Assembly: GCF_016907295.1 (NCBI RefSeq) | Contig: NZ_JAFBBR010000001.1 | Span: forward strand, 2,232,001-2,296,000 | Length of the DNA: 64,000 bases | Source of the DNA: Microbacterium dextranolyticum | GTDB lineage: Bacteria; Actinomycetota; Actinomycetes; Actinomycetales; Microbacteriaceae | Direction: 5' to 3' | Shown: in pieces, positions 44,935 to 55,618 of the stretch | Layout of the letters: the number at the start of each line of letters is the position of its first letter | How positions within the stretch are numbered: position 1 is the first letter of the stretch | Program-made: the position numbers and the translations under genes | The notes under the pieces: model-generated | The model's input: the letters and a program-made list of their open reading frames with translations, nothing else | Told to the model about the DNA's origin: nothing | Database searches by the model: none

Positions 44935-47856
44935 TCAGGCAGGCACAGTGACGCGACGCACATCCGTGTCGGGCAGGACCGCCCACGCCCGGCGCGCCCC
45001 GGGTGCCGCGTACGGCGGGAGGTCCCGGCGTCCGGTCAGTGCGCGGTACTCGGCCGCACATCCCGCGTCAATGACGACCTCGCCGCGGGCACGTGCCTCC
45101 GCGAGGAGTCGCCACTGCGCCAGCCACGCCTCGGGCGAGCCGATCAGTACGGTGCCGTCGGTGACAGCGCCGCCGCGTTCCCCCGGCCCGGAGTCGGGGG
45201 AACGCGGAGCGGACGCCGCGGCATCCTCGAGCGCGCGTACGGCGAACCCGTCGGCCTCGAGGGCGGCGGCGACGGCATCGGAACGGGCACCCGCCGGCAG
45301 GATGAGGCCGCTGAGGCCTCTTGCGGTGGGATGCCAGCGCGGCGCCGTCCTCTCGTCCTCCGCCTCGATGCTCGGGCGCCGTCGCCGCCCCGCGGTCTCC
45401 GGCGCCGCGCTCTCCGTGCGGGATGTCGGCGTGCCCGCGGTCTGCGCGGCGACCGTCTCGCCCGGCGTGGCGAACTGCACGAGGGTGCGCCCCCAGCGTC
45501 CGCGCCCCGGCCGAGAGTCCGCGATGAAGTCCGCGGACTCTCCGCCCGCGGCGACGTGGTCCGCACGAGACGGCAGCGGCAGGATCGCACGCGCGGGCAG
45601 CAGATCGATCACCCGTCCGACGGGGCCTGCGACCCGCGGGGCGGAGACGACCAGGGCGATGCCGCGACCGCGTGCCTCGCGGGCGGTGCGCTCCAGCGTC
45701 GCCGTCCACGCGGCGGCGTAGTCGGCGGGAAAGCGTCCGGCAATCGCATCGGCGTCGTCGACGAGCACGACGGTCCCGGGCGGGACCGTGTCGAGCCCGA
45801 GCAGCATGTCCCAGGCGCGCTCGAGATCCGCGGGCACCCACATGCTCCGCGCGGCCTGCGCAGCGACGGCGCGCAGCACCGTCGTCCGCCCGCTGCCGGC
45901 CCCACCGACGACGGCGAACCCGGCGCTCCCTTCCGTCAGCGCGATCACGCGCTGACGTTGATGCTCCGGTTCATCGGCGATTCCGAGGAGGATGCCCGAA
46001 CCTGCCCGATCCGACTCGAACGCCCGTCCGCGCACCTCCGGCACGCTCACGTGGTCGGGCAGCGGCGGCAGCCACGGCCGTCGCGCCGACTCTACCCCGA
46101 CGGACTCCGCGAGAAGCGCGGCGAGGGTGTCGTCTCCGCATCGCGCGATGCGCACCGTCTGCGGGCCGTTGTCGGCAGCCCGCCGCACGAGCGCGGTCCC
46201 GCGTGCGGCGGGGCCACCGGGCAGGCGCACGGCATCGTCGTCGCCGATGACCGTGCGCGAGTCCGCGGCATCCGTCACCCGCAGCGCGATCCGCAGCGGC
46301 GCGTTGGCGAGAACGCCGTCGCGGAAGGCGCCTGCCGCGCGCTGCGAGGCGAGGATCAGATGCATGCCGAGCGCACGGCCGCGTGCCGCGATGTCGGCGA
46401 ACAGCTCGTGCAGCTCGGGACGAGCCGCCACGAGTGCCGCGTACTCGTCGACGACGATGACCAGCCGCGACAGCTTTCCGACGGCCTCTGCGATGTCGCG
46501 CGCGCCGTGCGCCTCGAGCACCCGCTCTCGATGACGGATCTCGGCACGCAGGCTGTCGACCGCGCGCACCGCCCTGGTCTCGTCGAGGTCGGTGAGCACG
46601 CCGGTGACGTGCGGCAGGGGTGCGAGGGCGTCGAACGTGCGCCCTCCTTTGAAGTCGACGAGAAGGAAGGACACCTCGTGCGGTGAGCGGCCCCGGCACA
46701 TCCCGACGATCCACGATGTCAACAGCTCGCTCTTGCCCGAACCGGTGACCCCGATCACGACGGCGTGCGGACCGTCGCCGACGAGATCCAGCGCGACCGG
46801 CTCGCCCGCGCTGATCCCCACCGTGGACGCGAGCGAAGCCACGCCCTCGGACGGTGCGACGGGGAGCTCCGCAAGGGCCACCGCACCGTCGACCCGCTGC
46901 CCGAGGGTCGCCGCGCGCTCACTCAGAACCACGGCGAGCCGCGCCGCCTGTGTGTGGGACAGCGCCTCCACCCGAACACGGCGGGACTGTCCGGCATGGT
47001 CCAGTCGAGCCTGGCCTGCGCCGTCGAGTGTGAGCACCGCGGCGCAGCGGGGCGGGGGCGGGGCGCCTTCGGCGACCTGCACGATCGGCACCTCGACATC
47101 CGCCGGGATCGGACGGTCGCCGTTTCCGATGAGCACCGCCGCTCCACGGGTCGCGTCGGCGTGCGGCAGGGCGAGCCCGCCGCCCGCCACCGCCGCATCG
47201 CCGCATCCGCCGCGAAGCGGTGCGGACAGGCCGCCGATGAGTCGCACCTGTCCGGGAGGATGCGCCAGGCACACCTGCAGGACGAGCGCCCGCACGACCG
47301 CGGCCGCCCAGACCGGGGGCCCGGCGACGGCGATGCCGGCCGACAGCGGAACGGTGATCGGCATTTCTGCGAGCATCCGCGCACGGCCGCGCAGCTCGCG
47401 TGCTTCCGCGGTCTCGGCCTCCCCATCGAGTCGCACAGAGCTGCGCCCCTCTCCCCTGCCCACCACGATCACGTCCGCACGCCCGGGGACGACGCGCCAC
47501 ACCTCGGTCGGATCGTCGGCATAGCCCGCGACATCCGGCGTCGCGTGCCACGCGCGTCGACGCTCATCGTCGTGGCGTGCCTCGAGGTCCACGGCGAGCT
47601 GAGCAAGATCCGTCGCGGCCTTGCCCCGTGCCCGACGGCGGGATCGGCGCGAGCTGCGGACGGCGTCGACGAAGGATGCCGCGGCCATGAGCGGGCCGAG
47701 CGCCGCGAACCACAGCGCCGACGGCGAGCCGGTCAGCTGCCACAGGACGACGGCACCGACCACCGGCACGATCGCAGCGGCGACGGGCAGTGAGGGCCTC
47801 GGCGGCGGGACCGGTCGGGGAGGAAGCCGAAGCGGCTCGTCGACGTCGTCGTTCAT
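44935..47856 (-). CDS. EccC-like FtsK/SpoIIIE ATPase (orphan)
   Basis: Large membrane-anchored ATPase (973 aa) of the type VII secretion EccC/EssC class. Two N-terminal helices (about 24-60) precede a soluble domain. The first FtsK ATPase is complete: Walker A GVTGSGKS at 369-376, DFKGG at 401-405, Walker B LVIVVDEYA at 465-473. The second ATPase is less typical: GGAGSGRT at 651-658 and VVLVDDAD at 696-703. The last ~170 residues are variable. No EsxA/B, EccB, EccD or mycosin gene is visible. It precedes a PP2C phosphatase gene on the opposite side but same strand; the substrate is unknown. Confidence 0.85.
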   Translation of the reverse strand: MNDDVDEPLRLPPRPVPPPRPSLPVAAAIVPVVGAVVLWQLTGSPSALWFAALGPLMAAASFVDAVRSSRRSRRRARGKAATDLAQLAVDLEARHDDERRRAWHATPDVAGYADDPTEVWRVVPGRADVIVVGRGEGRSSVRLDGEAETAEARELRGRARMLAEMPITVPLSAGIAVAGPPVWAAAVVRALVLQVCLAHPPGQVRLIGGLSAPLRGGCGDAAVAGGGLALPHADATRGAAVLIGNGDRPIPADVEVPIVQVAEGAPPPPRCAAVLTLDGAGQARLDHAGQSRRVRVEALSHTQAARLAVVLSERAATLGQRVDGAVALAELPVAPSEGVASLASTVGISAGEPVALDLVGDGPHAVVIGVTGSGKSELLTSWIVGMCRGRSPHEVSFLLVDFKGGRTFDALAPLPHVTGVLTDLDETRAVRAVDSLRAEIRHRERVLEAHGARDIAEAVGKLSRLVIVVDEYAALVAARPELHELFADIAARGRALGMHLILASQRAAGAFRDGVLANAPLRIALRVTDAADSRTVIGDDDAVRLPGGPAARGTALVRRAADNGPQTVRIARCGDDTLAALLAESVGVESARRPWLPPLPDHVSVPEVRGRAFESDRAGSGILLGIADEPEHQRQRVIALTEGSAGFAVVGGAGSGRTTVLRAVAAQAARSMWVPADLERAWDMLLGLDTVPPGTVVLVDDADAIAGRFPADYAAAWTATLERTAREARGRGIALVVSAPRVAGPVGRVIDLLPARAILPLPSRADHVAAGGESADFIADSRPGRGRWGRTLVQFATPGETVAAQTAGTPTSRTESAAPETAGRRRRPSIEAEDERTAPRWHPTARGLSGLILPAGARSDAVAAALEADGFAVRALEDAAASAPRSPDSGPGERGGAVTDGTVLIGSPEAWLAQWRLLAEARARGEVVIDAGCAAEYRALTGRRDLPPYAAPGARRAWAVLPDTDVRRVTVPA

Positions 47857-47922
47857 GCGCGACAGTCAACCGGCCGCGCGGCGTCGCCAGTGCGTGATCC
47901 GCGAAACCGTGGAGTATCCGGC

Positions 47923-48720
47923 TCAGTCCTCGGCTGGGGAGGGCGCGCCGTCGAACGTCCGGTGCACGTTCAGAACGATGATGGTGACGTTGTCGCGACC
48001 ACCGTTCTCGAGCGCCGCCTCGAGCATGTCGTCGGCCGCGTCGGTGGGGTCGTCGTGCTGCAGCAGGAAGTGCAGGATGCCGTAATCGGTGAGCTCCTTG
48101 GTGAGCCCGTCACTGCAGACCACGAATCGGTCCCCGTCGACGACCTCGAGCCGCACGTAATCGGGAGCGACGGCGTCGGAGGGCCCCACCGCCCGTGTGA
48201 TGACGTTTCCGTAGGGGTGATTCTCGGCCTCTTCCGGCGACAGTCGGCCGGCGGAGATGAGCTCCTGCACGACCGAGTGGTCGGTCGTCACCTGCGCCAG
48301 CGCACCGTCGCGGAAGAGGTAGACCCGCGAATCCCCGATGTTCAGCGTGACCCACGTCGGCTCGGGGTCGGACAGGTCGAGGTACACGCCGGTGACGGTC
48401 GTGCCCGTACCCTCGTCAGTCGTTTCGGGGTGGCTCGCAATGTCGGCGACCGCACGAGAGAGGGCCTTCTCGATGGTCTTCGGGGTGACCTCGCCCGTGA
48501 TCGCCACGGCGGTGAGTCGCTCGACGGCGCTGGCGCTGGCGATCTCGCCGCCGATGTGCCCGCCCATGCCGTCGGCGACGACGAACAAGGGGTACTGCGC
48601 CAGAACGGCGTCCTGATTGGCCTCACGGCGGCGCCCGCGGTGGGTCACTTCGGACCACCGGAGTTCGAGCGCACCGTCGGCCAGGGGGACGGTGCGCGAC
48701 TGGGTCGCGGCTTCGGGCAC
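47923..48720 (-). CDS. PP2C-family Ser/Thr protein phosphatase
   Basis: Soluble PPM phosphatase (265 aa), probably reversing PknA/B-type phosphorylation. The metal-binding motifs are intact: RREANQDAV, VADGMGGHIGGE, GDSRVYL, VCSDGLT and GRDNVTIIV. The GTG at 48720 lies 6 nt after TAGAGT, making it leaderless; an in-frame GTG two codons earlier touches the -10 box. It sits 66 nt upstream of the EccC-like gene on the same strand, so the two may share a transcript. Confidence 0.92.
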   Translation of the reverse strand: MPEAATQSRTVPLADGALELRWSEVTHRGRRREANQDAVLAQYPLFVVADGMGGHIGGEIASASAVERLTAVAITGEVTPKTIEKALSRAVADIASHPETTDEGTGTTVTGVYLDLSDPEPTWVTLNIGDSRVYLFRDGALAQVTTDHSVVQELISAGRLSPEEAENHPYGNVITRAVGPSDAVAPDYVRLEVVDGDRFVVCSDGLTKELTDYGILHFLLQHDDPTDAADDMLEAALENGGRDNVTIIVLNVHRTFDGAPSPAED

Positions 48721-48726
48721 GGTCAC

Positions 48727-48732
48727 ACTCTA
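48727..48732 (-). promoter_or_regulatory. -10 box of leaderless PP2C gene
   Basis: TAGAGT (minus strand), GTGACC, then GTG at 48720. Confidence 0.55.
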
Positions 48733-48832
48733 GTGGACGGCTCCCCCGCGCATCGGCGACGGGCGGGATCGCCGCCTCTTCGCGTCGCGGATGCAATCCG
48801 CGCACGGCACTCGGCATGTACGACACCGGGGT

Positions 48833-48876
48833 CACACGCAGCACGCACCCGCATCGGCGAGGGCGTGCTGCGTGTG
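48833..48876 (-). terminator. Terminator hairpin after the Pro-rich membrane protein gene
   Basis: CACACGCAGCACGC (48833-48846) and GCGTGCTGCGTGTG (48863-48876) form a 14-bp perfect stem 16 nt after the stop. A second small dyad, CGCGGATGCAATCCGCG, lies at 48786-48802. Confidence 0.65.
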
Positions 48877-48892
48877 CGCGAAGGCGCGACGC

Positions 48893-49729
48893 TCAGGGGC
48901 GCTGCTGGCCGTCGCCGGGGGCGACCGGCGGGTCCTGCGTCGGCGGCGCGACCGGCGGAGGCGTCACGGACGGCGCAGCGGCGGGAGGCTGGTACGCGGG
49001 AGGCTGGTACGTCGGCGGTGCCGCGGGCGGCTGATACCCGGCGGGCGGCTGATACCCGGCGGGCGGCTGGTACGCGGGAGGCTGGTACGTCGGCGGTGCC
49101 GCGGGCGGCTGATACCCCGCGGGCGGCTGATACCCCGCGGGCGGCTGGTAGCCCGCGGGCGGCTGGTAGCCCGCGGGCGGCTGGTAGCCGGCTGCAGGAG
49201 CGACGGGACCGGCTGTCGGCTGCACGGGAACGCCCTGCCACACCGTACGGTCGGCGAAGAAGCCGTTGTCCGCCCACGACGCCGGAGCGATGTTCGGGTT
49301 CCACCGCGACTTGTCGAAGGCGTTGATGCCGAGCCACACGATCGACAGGAAGAGGTAGAGGACGACCCACACCGGCTCCTTCTGCAGCTTGAGTCCCACG
49401 CGCCACGCCGCCATCGCGGTCGACACGACGATGAGCACGCTGCCGAGCCAGCCCAGTCCGACAGGTGCGAGGATGACCGCGGCGCCGAACCCGATGAGCG
49501 GCACCCAGGGGCTGAGGTCTCCGAGCTTGGCGAACACCATGAAGTTGTAGATCGGGACCCAGGCGCGCCATTGGCCCTGCACCCCCGCCTTCTGGAAGAT
49601 CTTGCCCAGGAACAGCGCGCTCAGAACGTAGTAGCCGACCGCGAACACGAAGCTGAGCAGACCGAGGACGAGCGCCGCGAACACCACCGCGCCGCTGTCG
49701 GAATAGTTGGTGATGGATGTCCCGTACAT
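48893..49729 (-). CDS. DUF5684-like membrane protein with GYQPPA repeats
   Basis: Membrane protein (278 aa) with four to five N-terminal helices and the DUF5684-type stretch GKIFQKAGVQGQWRAWVPIYN. A cytoplasmic or external tail of about 100 residues follows, built from GYQPPA hexapeptides and APPTYQPPAYQPPA units. Function unknown; such Pro/Tyr tails can be protein-interaction or polymer-like segments. The ATG at 49729 follows GGAAGG. TACGAT (49791-49796, minus) is a likely -10 box. Confidence 0.72.
   Translation of the reverse strand: MYGTSITNYSDSGAVVFAALVLGLLSFVFAVGYYVLSALFLGKIFQKAGVQGQWRAWVPIYNFMVFAKLGDLSPWVPLIGFGAAVILAPVGLGWLGSVLIVVSTAMAAWRVGLKLQKEPVWVVLYLFLSIVWLGINAFDKSRWNPNIAPASWADNGFFADRTVWQGVPVQPTAGPVAPAAGYQPPAGYQPPAGYQPPAGYQPPAGYQPPAAPPTYQPPAYQPPAGYQPPAGYQPPAAPPTYQPPAYQPPAAAPSVTPPPVAPPTQDPPVAPGDGQQRP
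48987..49116. repeat. 78-nt-offset direct repeat encoding Tyr-Gln-Pro-Pro units
   Basis: A 52-nt block at 48987-49038 recurs identically at 49065-49116, i.e. 26 codons apart, inside a longer run of 18-nt GYQPPA repeats extending to about 49190. Recent unequal exchange or slippage is likely. Confidence 0.75.
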
Positions 49730-49890
49730 GGGGTGAGCCTTCCCGCAGCCGCGGCCGCATCTGGGCGCCGAGAACGCCCGCCTGAGGGTCATCGTAGAGC
49801 CGCGGAGACCATCGGCACCATACCTGCGACCTCGCGCGCCTGAGGCCGCCTCGATAGCCTGACCACAGGCATCCCTCCGGAAGGACTCCC

Positions 49891-50367
49891 ATGACCGATC
49901 CTCAGCCCACGCCGCCGCCGCTCCCCGACGTGCCCGCAGCCGCGGCGGCGCAAGAAGCCGCGCAGGCAGATTCGACCCCCGGCGTCGCCGGCGTGGACGA
50001 CACCGGAGTCCCCCGCCTCGTCGGCGACCTCGACGACATCGGGCGAGGGTTCCTCTCCGCTCTGTTCGACATCACGTTCACGCGCTTCATCACGCGGCGT
50101 CTGGCGAGCGTCTTCTTCCTCGTCGGGCTCGTCGCGATCGGCATCGCCTTCGTGTCGACGGTGGCCGGCGGTCTCATCTCGGGGATCGGTGCTCTCCCCT
50201 GGAATCCGGGCGGCGGCATCGCCCTCATTCTCTCCACGGTCATCGTCGTGCCGGTGCTGGCCTTCTTCGCCGTCGTGCTGCTGCGCTTCGTGATCGAGGC
50301 GGGCGTAGCCCTCGTCGCGATCGCCGAGAACACCGAACGCACCGCAGCGAACACGCGCCGCGACTGA
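49891..50367 (+). CDS. DUF4282 membrane protein
   Basis: 158-residue protein with a Pro/Ala-rich N-terminus of about 45 residues. A DUF4282 domain follows: a short amphipathic segment (FLSALFDITFTRFITRR) and two helices (FFLVGLVAIGIAFV and LILSTVIVVPVLAFFAVVLL), ending with the family's RFVIEAGVALVAIAENT. Function unknown. TAGCCT (49855-49860) and GGAAGGA support promoter and start. Confidence 0.78.
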   Translation: MTDPQPTPPPLPDVPAAAAAQEAAQADSTPGVAGVDDTGVPRLVGDLDDIGRGFLSALFDITFTRFITRRLASVFFLVGLVAIGIAFVSTVAGGLISGIGALPWNPGGGIALILSTVIVVPVLAFFAVVLLRFVIEAGVALVAIAENTERTAANTRRD

Positions 50368-50433
50368 TCCGGCGCGGCACGCCGCCGACCGCGTCGCATC
50401 GCGTCGAGGCGAGCGCACGGGGCGCGCGGAGCG

Positions 50434-51183
50434 TCAGACGACGAGGTCGATCTCGCCCGTAGCGCCCGCGCGCACCTCGAGCTCCACGGACTGCGCCCAC
50501 CGGACGAATCCCGCGACGGTGCCGATACGCGGCCTCTCGAGCGCGAGGCGCCGGACGAGATCGCCCTTGGCGTGCTTGTTGAAGTGGTTGAGGGCGCGAA
50601 CGGTGCCGTCGCCGCCGTCGCTGACGACGCGCAGATAGACCGAGGGGATGCCGGTGGGCACCGGTCCGAGCGCCGCGTACGCCTCGGACCGCAGATCGAG
50701 CACGATGCGTGGTGACAGCTCGGCGAGGGCCGCGGTCGTGGCATCCGCCCACACGCGGCGCAGCGCCGGGACGCCGGGCAGCGAGGTCCCCGCCGAAAGG
50801 CGGTAGGCCGGAAGGGGATCGAGCGCGCCCACCGGCCCGAAGGGCGCGGAGTGGATCAGCACGTGCGCGCCGAGCCAGCGGCGCGCCGGGGTCGGGAGCG
50901 ACCCGGCATCCAGCGCATCGAAGAGCACGCCGGTGTAGCGGTCCACGGCGGGAAGGGTGGGCGCCGTCCGCAGCGCGGCGTTGGCGGCGATGTCGCCGCG
51001 CTGGCGCGCCGAGAGCTTCAGCACCCGCGCCGCGGCGTCCTCGTCGGCGCTCAGCGCGACGAGAGCGTCGATCATCGCCTCGCGCTGCGGGGCGAGCGTG
51101 GGCAGGGCGAGGGCGCCGAGGTCGAAGGGACGCCCCTGTCCTCCGGGACGCTTGGTCTCGGACGGGGGCAACAGGATCAGCAT
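50434..51183 (-). CDS. yaaA: YaaA family peroxide-stress protein
   Basis: Cytosolic DUF328/YaaA protein (249 aa); in E. coli YaaA limits free iron during peroxide stress. The N-terminal MLILLPPSETK and the later ALNHFNKHAKGDLVR motif are diagnostic. CGGAG lies before the ATG and TATCGG is 6 nt upstream. It lies downstream of atpC on the same strand, separated by the second GAGAAACC element, and is probably an independent unit. Confidence 0.9.
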   Translation of the reverse strand: MLILLPPSETKRPGGQGRPFDLGALALPTLAPQREAMIDALVALSADEDAAARVLKLSARQRGDIAANAALRTAPTLPAVDRYTGVLFDALDAGSLPTPARRWLGAHVLIHSAPFGPVGALDPLPAYRLSAGTSLPGVPALRRVWADATTAALAELSPRIVLDLRSEAYAALGPVPTGIPSVYLRVVSDGGDGTVRALNHFNKHAKGDLVRRLALERPRIGTVAGFVRWAQSVELEVRAGATGEIDLVV

Positions 51184-51199
51184 GCGGCTCCGATACAGC

Positions 51200-51264
51200 G
51201 AAAAACCACCCTCTGCGTGAGAAACCTCCGCAGGGGTGGTTTCTCGCGCAGAGAGTGGTTTCTC
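51200..51264. repeat. Four-site GAGAAACC/GGTTTCTC dyad element, copy 2
   Basis: Sites begin at 51200 (GAAAAACC), 51219 (GAGAAACC), 51238 (GGTTTCTC) and 51257 (GGTTTCTC), again at exact 19-nt steps with the same orientation pattern as the copy at 2411. Here the arms (51203-51226 and 51238-51261) also pair over 22 of 24 positions around an 11-nt loop. Read from the minus strand the structure ends in GGTTTTTC, so it resembles an intrinsic terminator for the ATP synthase operon. It starts 12 nt after the atpC stop. Confidence 0.75.
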
Positions 51265-51276
51265 AGCGGGTGAGGC

Positions 51277-51537
51277 TCAGGACTGCAGAGCGGCGTGACC
51301 GGCCACGATGGTGAGCTCGTCGCCCTCCATCGAGAGGAACCCGTCCTGCGCCGACGCGACGACCTTCGAGCCGTCGGCCTGCGTGATGCGGACCTGGCCC
51401 TCGGCGAGGATCGCCAGCACGGGCTCGTGCCCGGTCATGAAGCCGATCTCGCCCTCGACGGTCTTGGCGACGACGAGGGATGCCTCACCGTGCCAGACCT
51501 CCTCCTCGGCGGAGACGAGGGTGACGGTCAGCGCCAT
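51277..51537 (-). CDS. atpC: ATP synthase epsilon subunit
   Basis: Central-stalk subunit (86 aa) with only the N-terminal beta-sandwich (MALTVTLVSAEEEVWHGEA, GFMTGHEPVLAIL). The C-terminal helical hairpin of longer epsilons is absent, as is frequent in actinobacteria, so the inhibitory arm is missing. The start lies 1 nt after the atpD stop. Confidence 0.95.
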   Translation of the reverse strand: MALTVTLVSAEEEVWHGEASLVVAKTVEGEIGFMTGHEPVLAILAEGQVRITQADGSKVVASAQDGFLSMEGDELTIVAGHAALQS

Positions 51538-51538
51538 G

Positions 51539-53017
<1,479 letters not shown>

Positions 53018-53932
53018 TTACTTGCCGGACGCCAGGGCGTCGGCGCCGCCGACGATCTCGGCGATCTGCTGGGTGATCTCGGCCTGACGCGCGTTGTTGC
53101 GGAGGCGCGTGTAGTCGGTGATGAGCTTGTCGGCGTTGTCGCTCGCGCTCTTCATCGCCTTCTGGGTCGCCGCGTGCTTGGCCGCCGACGACTGCAGCAG
53201 CGCGTTGAACACACGGCTCTGCACGTACACCGGCAGGAGCGCGTCGAGGACGACCTCGGGACTCGGCTCGAACTCGTACAGCGGGTAGACCTGCGAGGCG
53301 GATGCCGCGGCATCCGTCACCTCGTCGGCCTCGACGACCTCGAGCGGCAGCAGACGCACGGTCTGCGGCTCCTGGGTCATCATGCTCACGAAGCGGTTGT
53401 ACACGAGGTGGATCTCGTCGACGCCGCCCTCTTCGTCGCCGCCGCGGTCGTAGGCGTCCAGAAGAGCGCCCGCGATCTGCTCGGCGGTGTTGAAGTGCGG
53501 GGTGTCGGTGTCGCCGACCCACTCCCCTGCCGCCGCCATACGACGGAACTGGAAGTAGCCCACGGCCTTGCGCCCGACGAGGAAGTACTCGACCTCCTTG
53601 CCCTGCGAGCGCAGGAGCTCGGCCAGCTGCAGACCTTCGCGCAGGATCTGCGAGTTGAACGCGCCGGCGAGACCGCGGTCGGAGGCGAAGATGACGACCG
53701 CCGAACGGCGGATCGTCTCACGCTCCGTGGTCAGCGGGTGCTGGGTGTTGGAATGCGTCGCCACGGCGGAGACGGCCCGCGTCACGGCCCGCGCGAAGGG
53801 CGAGGACGCGCGCACGCGCGCCATCGCCTTCTGGATGCGCGAAGCCGCGATGAGCTCCATCGCCTTCGTGATCTTCTTGGTCGTCTGAGCAGAAGCGATC
53901 TTCTGCTTGTAGACCCGGAGTTGTGCGCCCAT
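53018..53932 (-). CDS. atpG: ATP synthase gamma subunit
   Basis: Rotor shaft of F1 (304 aa). It has the N-terminal helix [23 protein letters not shown] and the C-terminal helix with [12 protein letters not shown] and [16 protein letters not shown]. The central Rossmann part carries about 15 residues rich in Asp/Glu, as in other actinobacterial gammas. Confidence 0.97.
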   Translation of the reverse strand: MGAQLRVYKQKIASAQTTKKITKAMELIAASRIQKAMARVRASSPFARAVTRAVSAVATHSNTQHPLTTERETIRRSAVVIFASDRGLAGAFNSQILREGLQLAELLRSQGKEVEYFLVGRKAVGYFQFRRMAAAGEWVGDTDTPHFNTAEQIAGALLDAYDRGGDEEGGVDEIHLVYNRFVSMMTQEPQTVRLLPLEVVEADEVTDAAASASQVYPLYEFEPSPEVVLDALLPVYVQSRVFNALLQSSAAKHAATQKAMKSASDNADKLITDYTRLRNNARQAEITQQIAEIVGGADALASGK

Positions 53933-53962
53933 GGATTCTCGGTTTCAGGTCGACGCCCGGCC

Positions 53963-55603
53963 TCAGCCGCGGCGACCCTTGACGATCTGCTCCTGGTTCA
54001 CGTCCTCCTCGTGCGCCGACGCGACCTCTTCGTGACCGGGCTTGTTGATGGCCTGGCCCTTGCCGCCCTGGAACTCGAGGATGAACGCGTCGGTCACCTT
54101 CTCGAGCTCGGCGACCGTGGCGTCGTCGAGGACGTTCGTGTCGCGGAGGGTGGTGAGGATCGTCGTGTTGCGCTTGAGGTAGTCGAGCAGGTCGCGCTCG
54201 AAGCGGAGCACGTCCTCGACAGCGATCGTGTCGAGCTTGCCGTTCGTACCGGCCCAGATCGAGACGACCTGCTCCTCGACGGGGTACGGGTCGTACTGGG
54301 GCTGCTTGAGCAGCTCCGTCAGACGCGCACCGCGCTCGAGCTGGCGACGCGAAGCGGCGTCCAGGTCGGAGGCGAACATGGCGAACGCCTCGAGCGAGCG
54401 GTACTGGGCGAGCTCGAGCTTCAGCGTGCCGGAGACCTTCTTGATCGACTTGACCTGGGCGTCACCACCGACGCGCGAGACCGAGATTCCGACGTCGACC
54501 GCGGGGCGCTGGTTGGCGTTGAACAGGTCGGACTGCAGGAAGATCTGTCCGTCGGTGATCGAGATGACGTTCGTCGGGATGTAGGCCGACACGTCATTGG
54601 CCTTCGTCTCGATGATCGGGAGTCCCGTCATCGAGCCGGCACCCAGCTCATCCGAGAGCTTCGCGCAACGCTCGAGCAGACGCGAGTGCAGGTAGAAGAC
54701 GTCACCGGGGTATGCCTCGCGGCCCGGCGGACGACGAAGCAGAAGGGACACGGCACGGTAGGCCTCGGCCTGCTTCGACAGGTCGTCGAAGATGATGAGG
54801 ACGTGCTTGCCGCCGTACATCCAGTGCTGGCCGATGGCCGAGCCGGTGTAGGGGGCGAGGTACTTGAAGCCGGCCGGGTCGGAGGCGGGAGCGGCCACGA
54901 TCGTCGTGTACTCCATCGCGCCGGCATCCTCGAGCGCACCCTTGACGGAGGCGATCGTGGAGCCCTTCTGACCGATGGCGACGTAGATGCAGCGCACCTG
55001 CTTGGAAACGTCGCCGGAGTCCCAGTTGGACTTCTGGTTGATGATCGTGTCGATCGCGATCGCCGTCTTGCCGGTCTGGCGGTCGCCGATGATGAGCTGG
55101 CGCTGGCCACGACCGACGGGGATCATCGCGTCGATAGCCTTGATGCCGGTCTGCATCGGTTCGTGCACCGACTTGCGCTGCATGACGCCCGGCGCCTGCA
55201 GCTCCAGCGCGCGGCGACCCTCGGTCGCGATGTCGCCGAGACCGTCGATCGGGTTGCCGAGCGGGTCGACCACGCGGCCGAGGTAACCGTCACCGACGGC
55301 GACCGACAGGACCTCACCGGTACGGGTGACCTTCTGGCCCGCCTCGACGCCGGAGAAGTCGCCCAGGACGACGACACCGATCTCGTTCTCGTCGAGGTTC
55401 AGCGCGAGGCCCTCGACGCCGTTGGCGAACCGGACGAGCTCGTTGGCCATCACGCCGGGAAGACCCTCGACGTGGGCGATGCCGTCCGCGGCGTCCACGA
55501 CGGTGCCGACCTCGGTCGCCGCGGCCCCGGTGGGCTCGTAGGCGGCGACGAAGTCTTTCAGCGCGTCACGGATGACATCGGGGCTGATGGTGAGATCTGC
55601 CAT
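53963..55603 (-). CDS. atpA: ATP synthase alpha subunit
   Basis: Non-catalytic nucleotide-binding F1 subunit (546 aa). It has the P-loop [39 protein letters not shown] and the arginine-finger region ISVSRVGG. The C-terminal tail of about 35 residues after the helical domain is longer than in E. coli, a feature known from actinobacterial alpha subunits. Confidence 0.97.
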   Translation of the reverse strand: MADLTISPDVIRDALKDFVAAYEPTGAAATEVGTVVDAADGIAHVEGLPGVMANELVRFANGVEGLALNLDENEIGVVVLGDFSGVEAGQKVTRTGEVLSVAVGDGYLGRVVDPLGNPIDGLGDIATEGRRALELQAPGVMQRKSVHEPMQTGIKAIDAMIPVGRGQRQLIIGDRQTGKTAIAIDTIINQKSNWDSGDVSKQVRCIYVAIGQKGSTIASVKGALEDAGAMEYTTIVAAPASDPAGFKYLAPYTGSAIGQHWMYGGKHVLIIFDDLSKQAEAYRAVSLLLRRPPGREAYPGDVFYLHSRLLERCAKLSDELGAGSMTGLPIIETKANDVSAYIPTNVISITDGQIFLQSDLFNANQRPAVDVGISVSRVGGDAQVKSIKKVSGTLKLELAQYRSLEAFAMFASDLDAASRRQLERGARLTELLKQPQYDPYPVEEQVVSIWAGTNGKLDTIAVEDVLRFERDLLDYLKRNTTILTTLRDTNVLDDATVAELEKVTDAFILEFQGGKGQAINKPGHEEVASAHEEDVNQEQIVKGRRG

Positions 55604-55618
55604 GGTGTTCCTTCTGTT

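Noticed and set aside
48976..49190. CRISPR-like array of short repeats
   Set aside because: Units are contiguous 18-nt codon-phased repeats with no unique spacers; they encode a GYQPPA protein tail.
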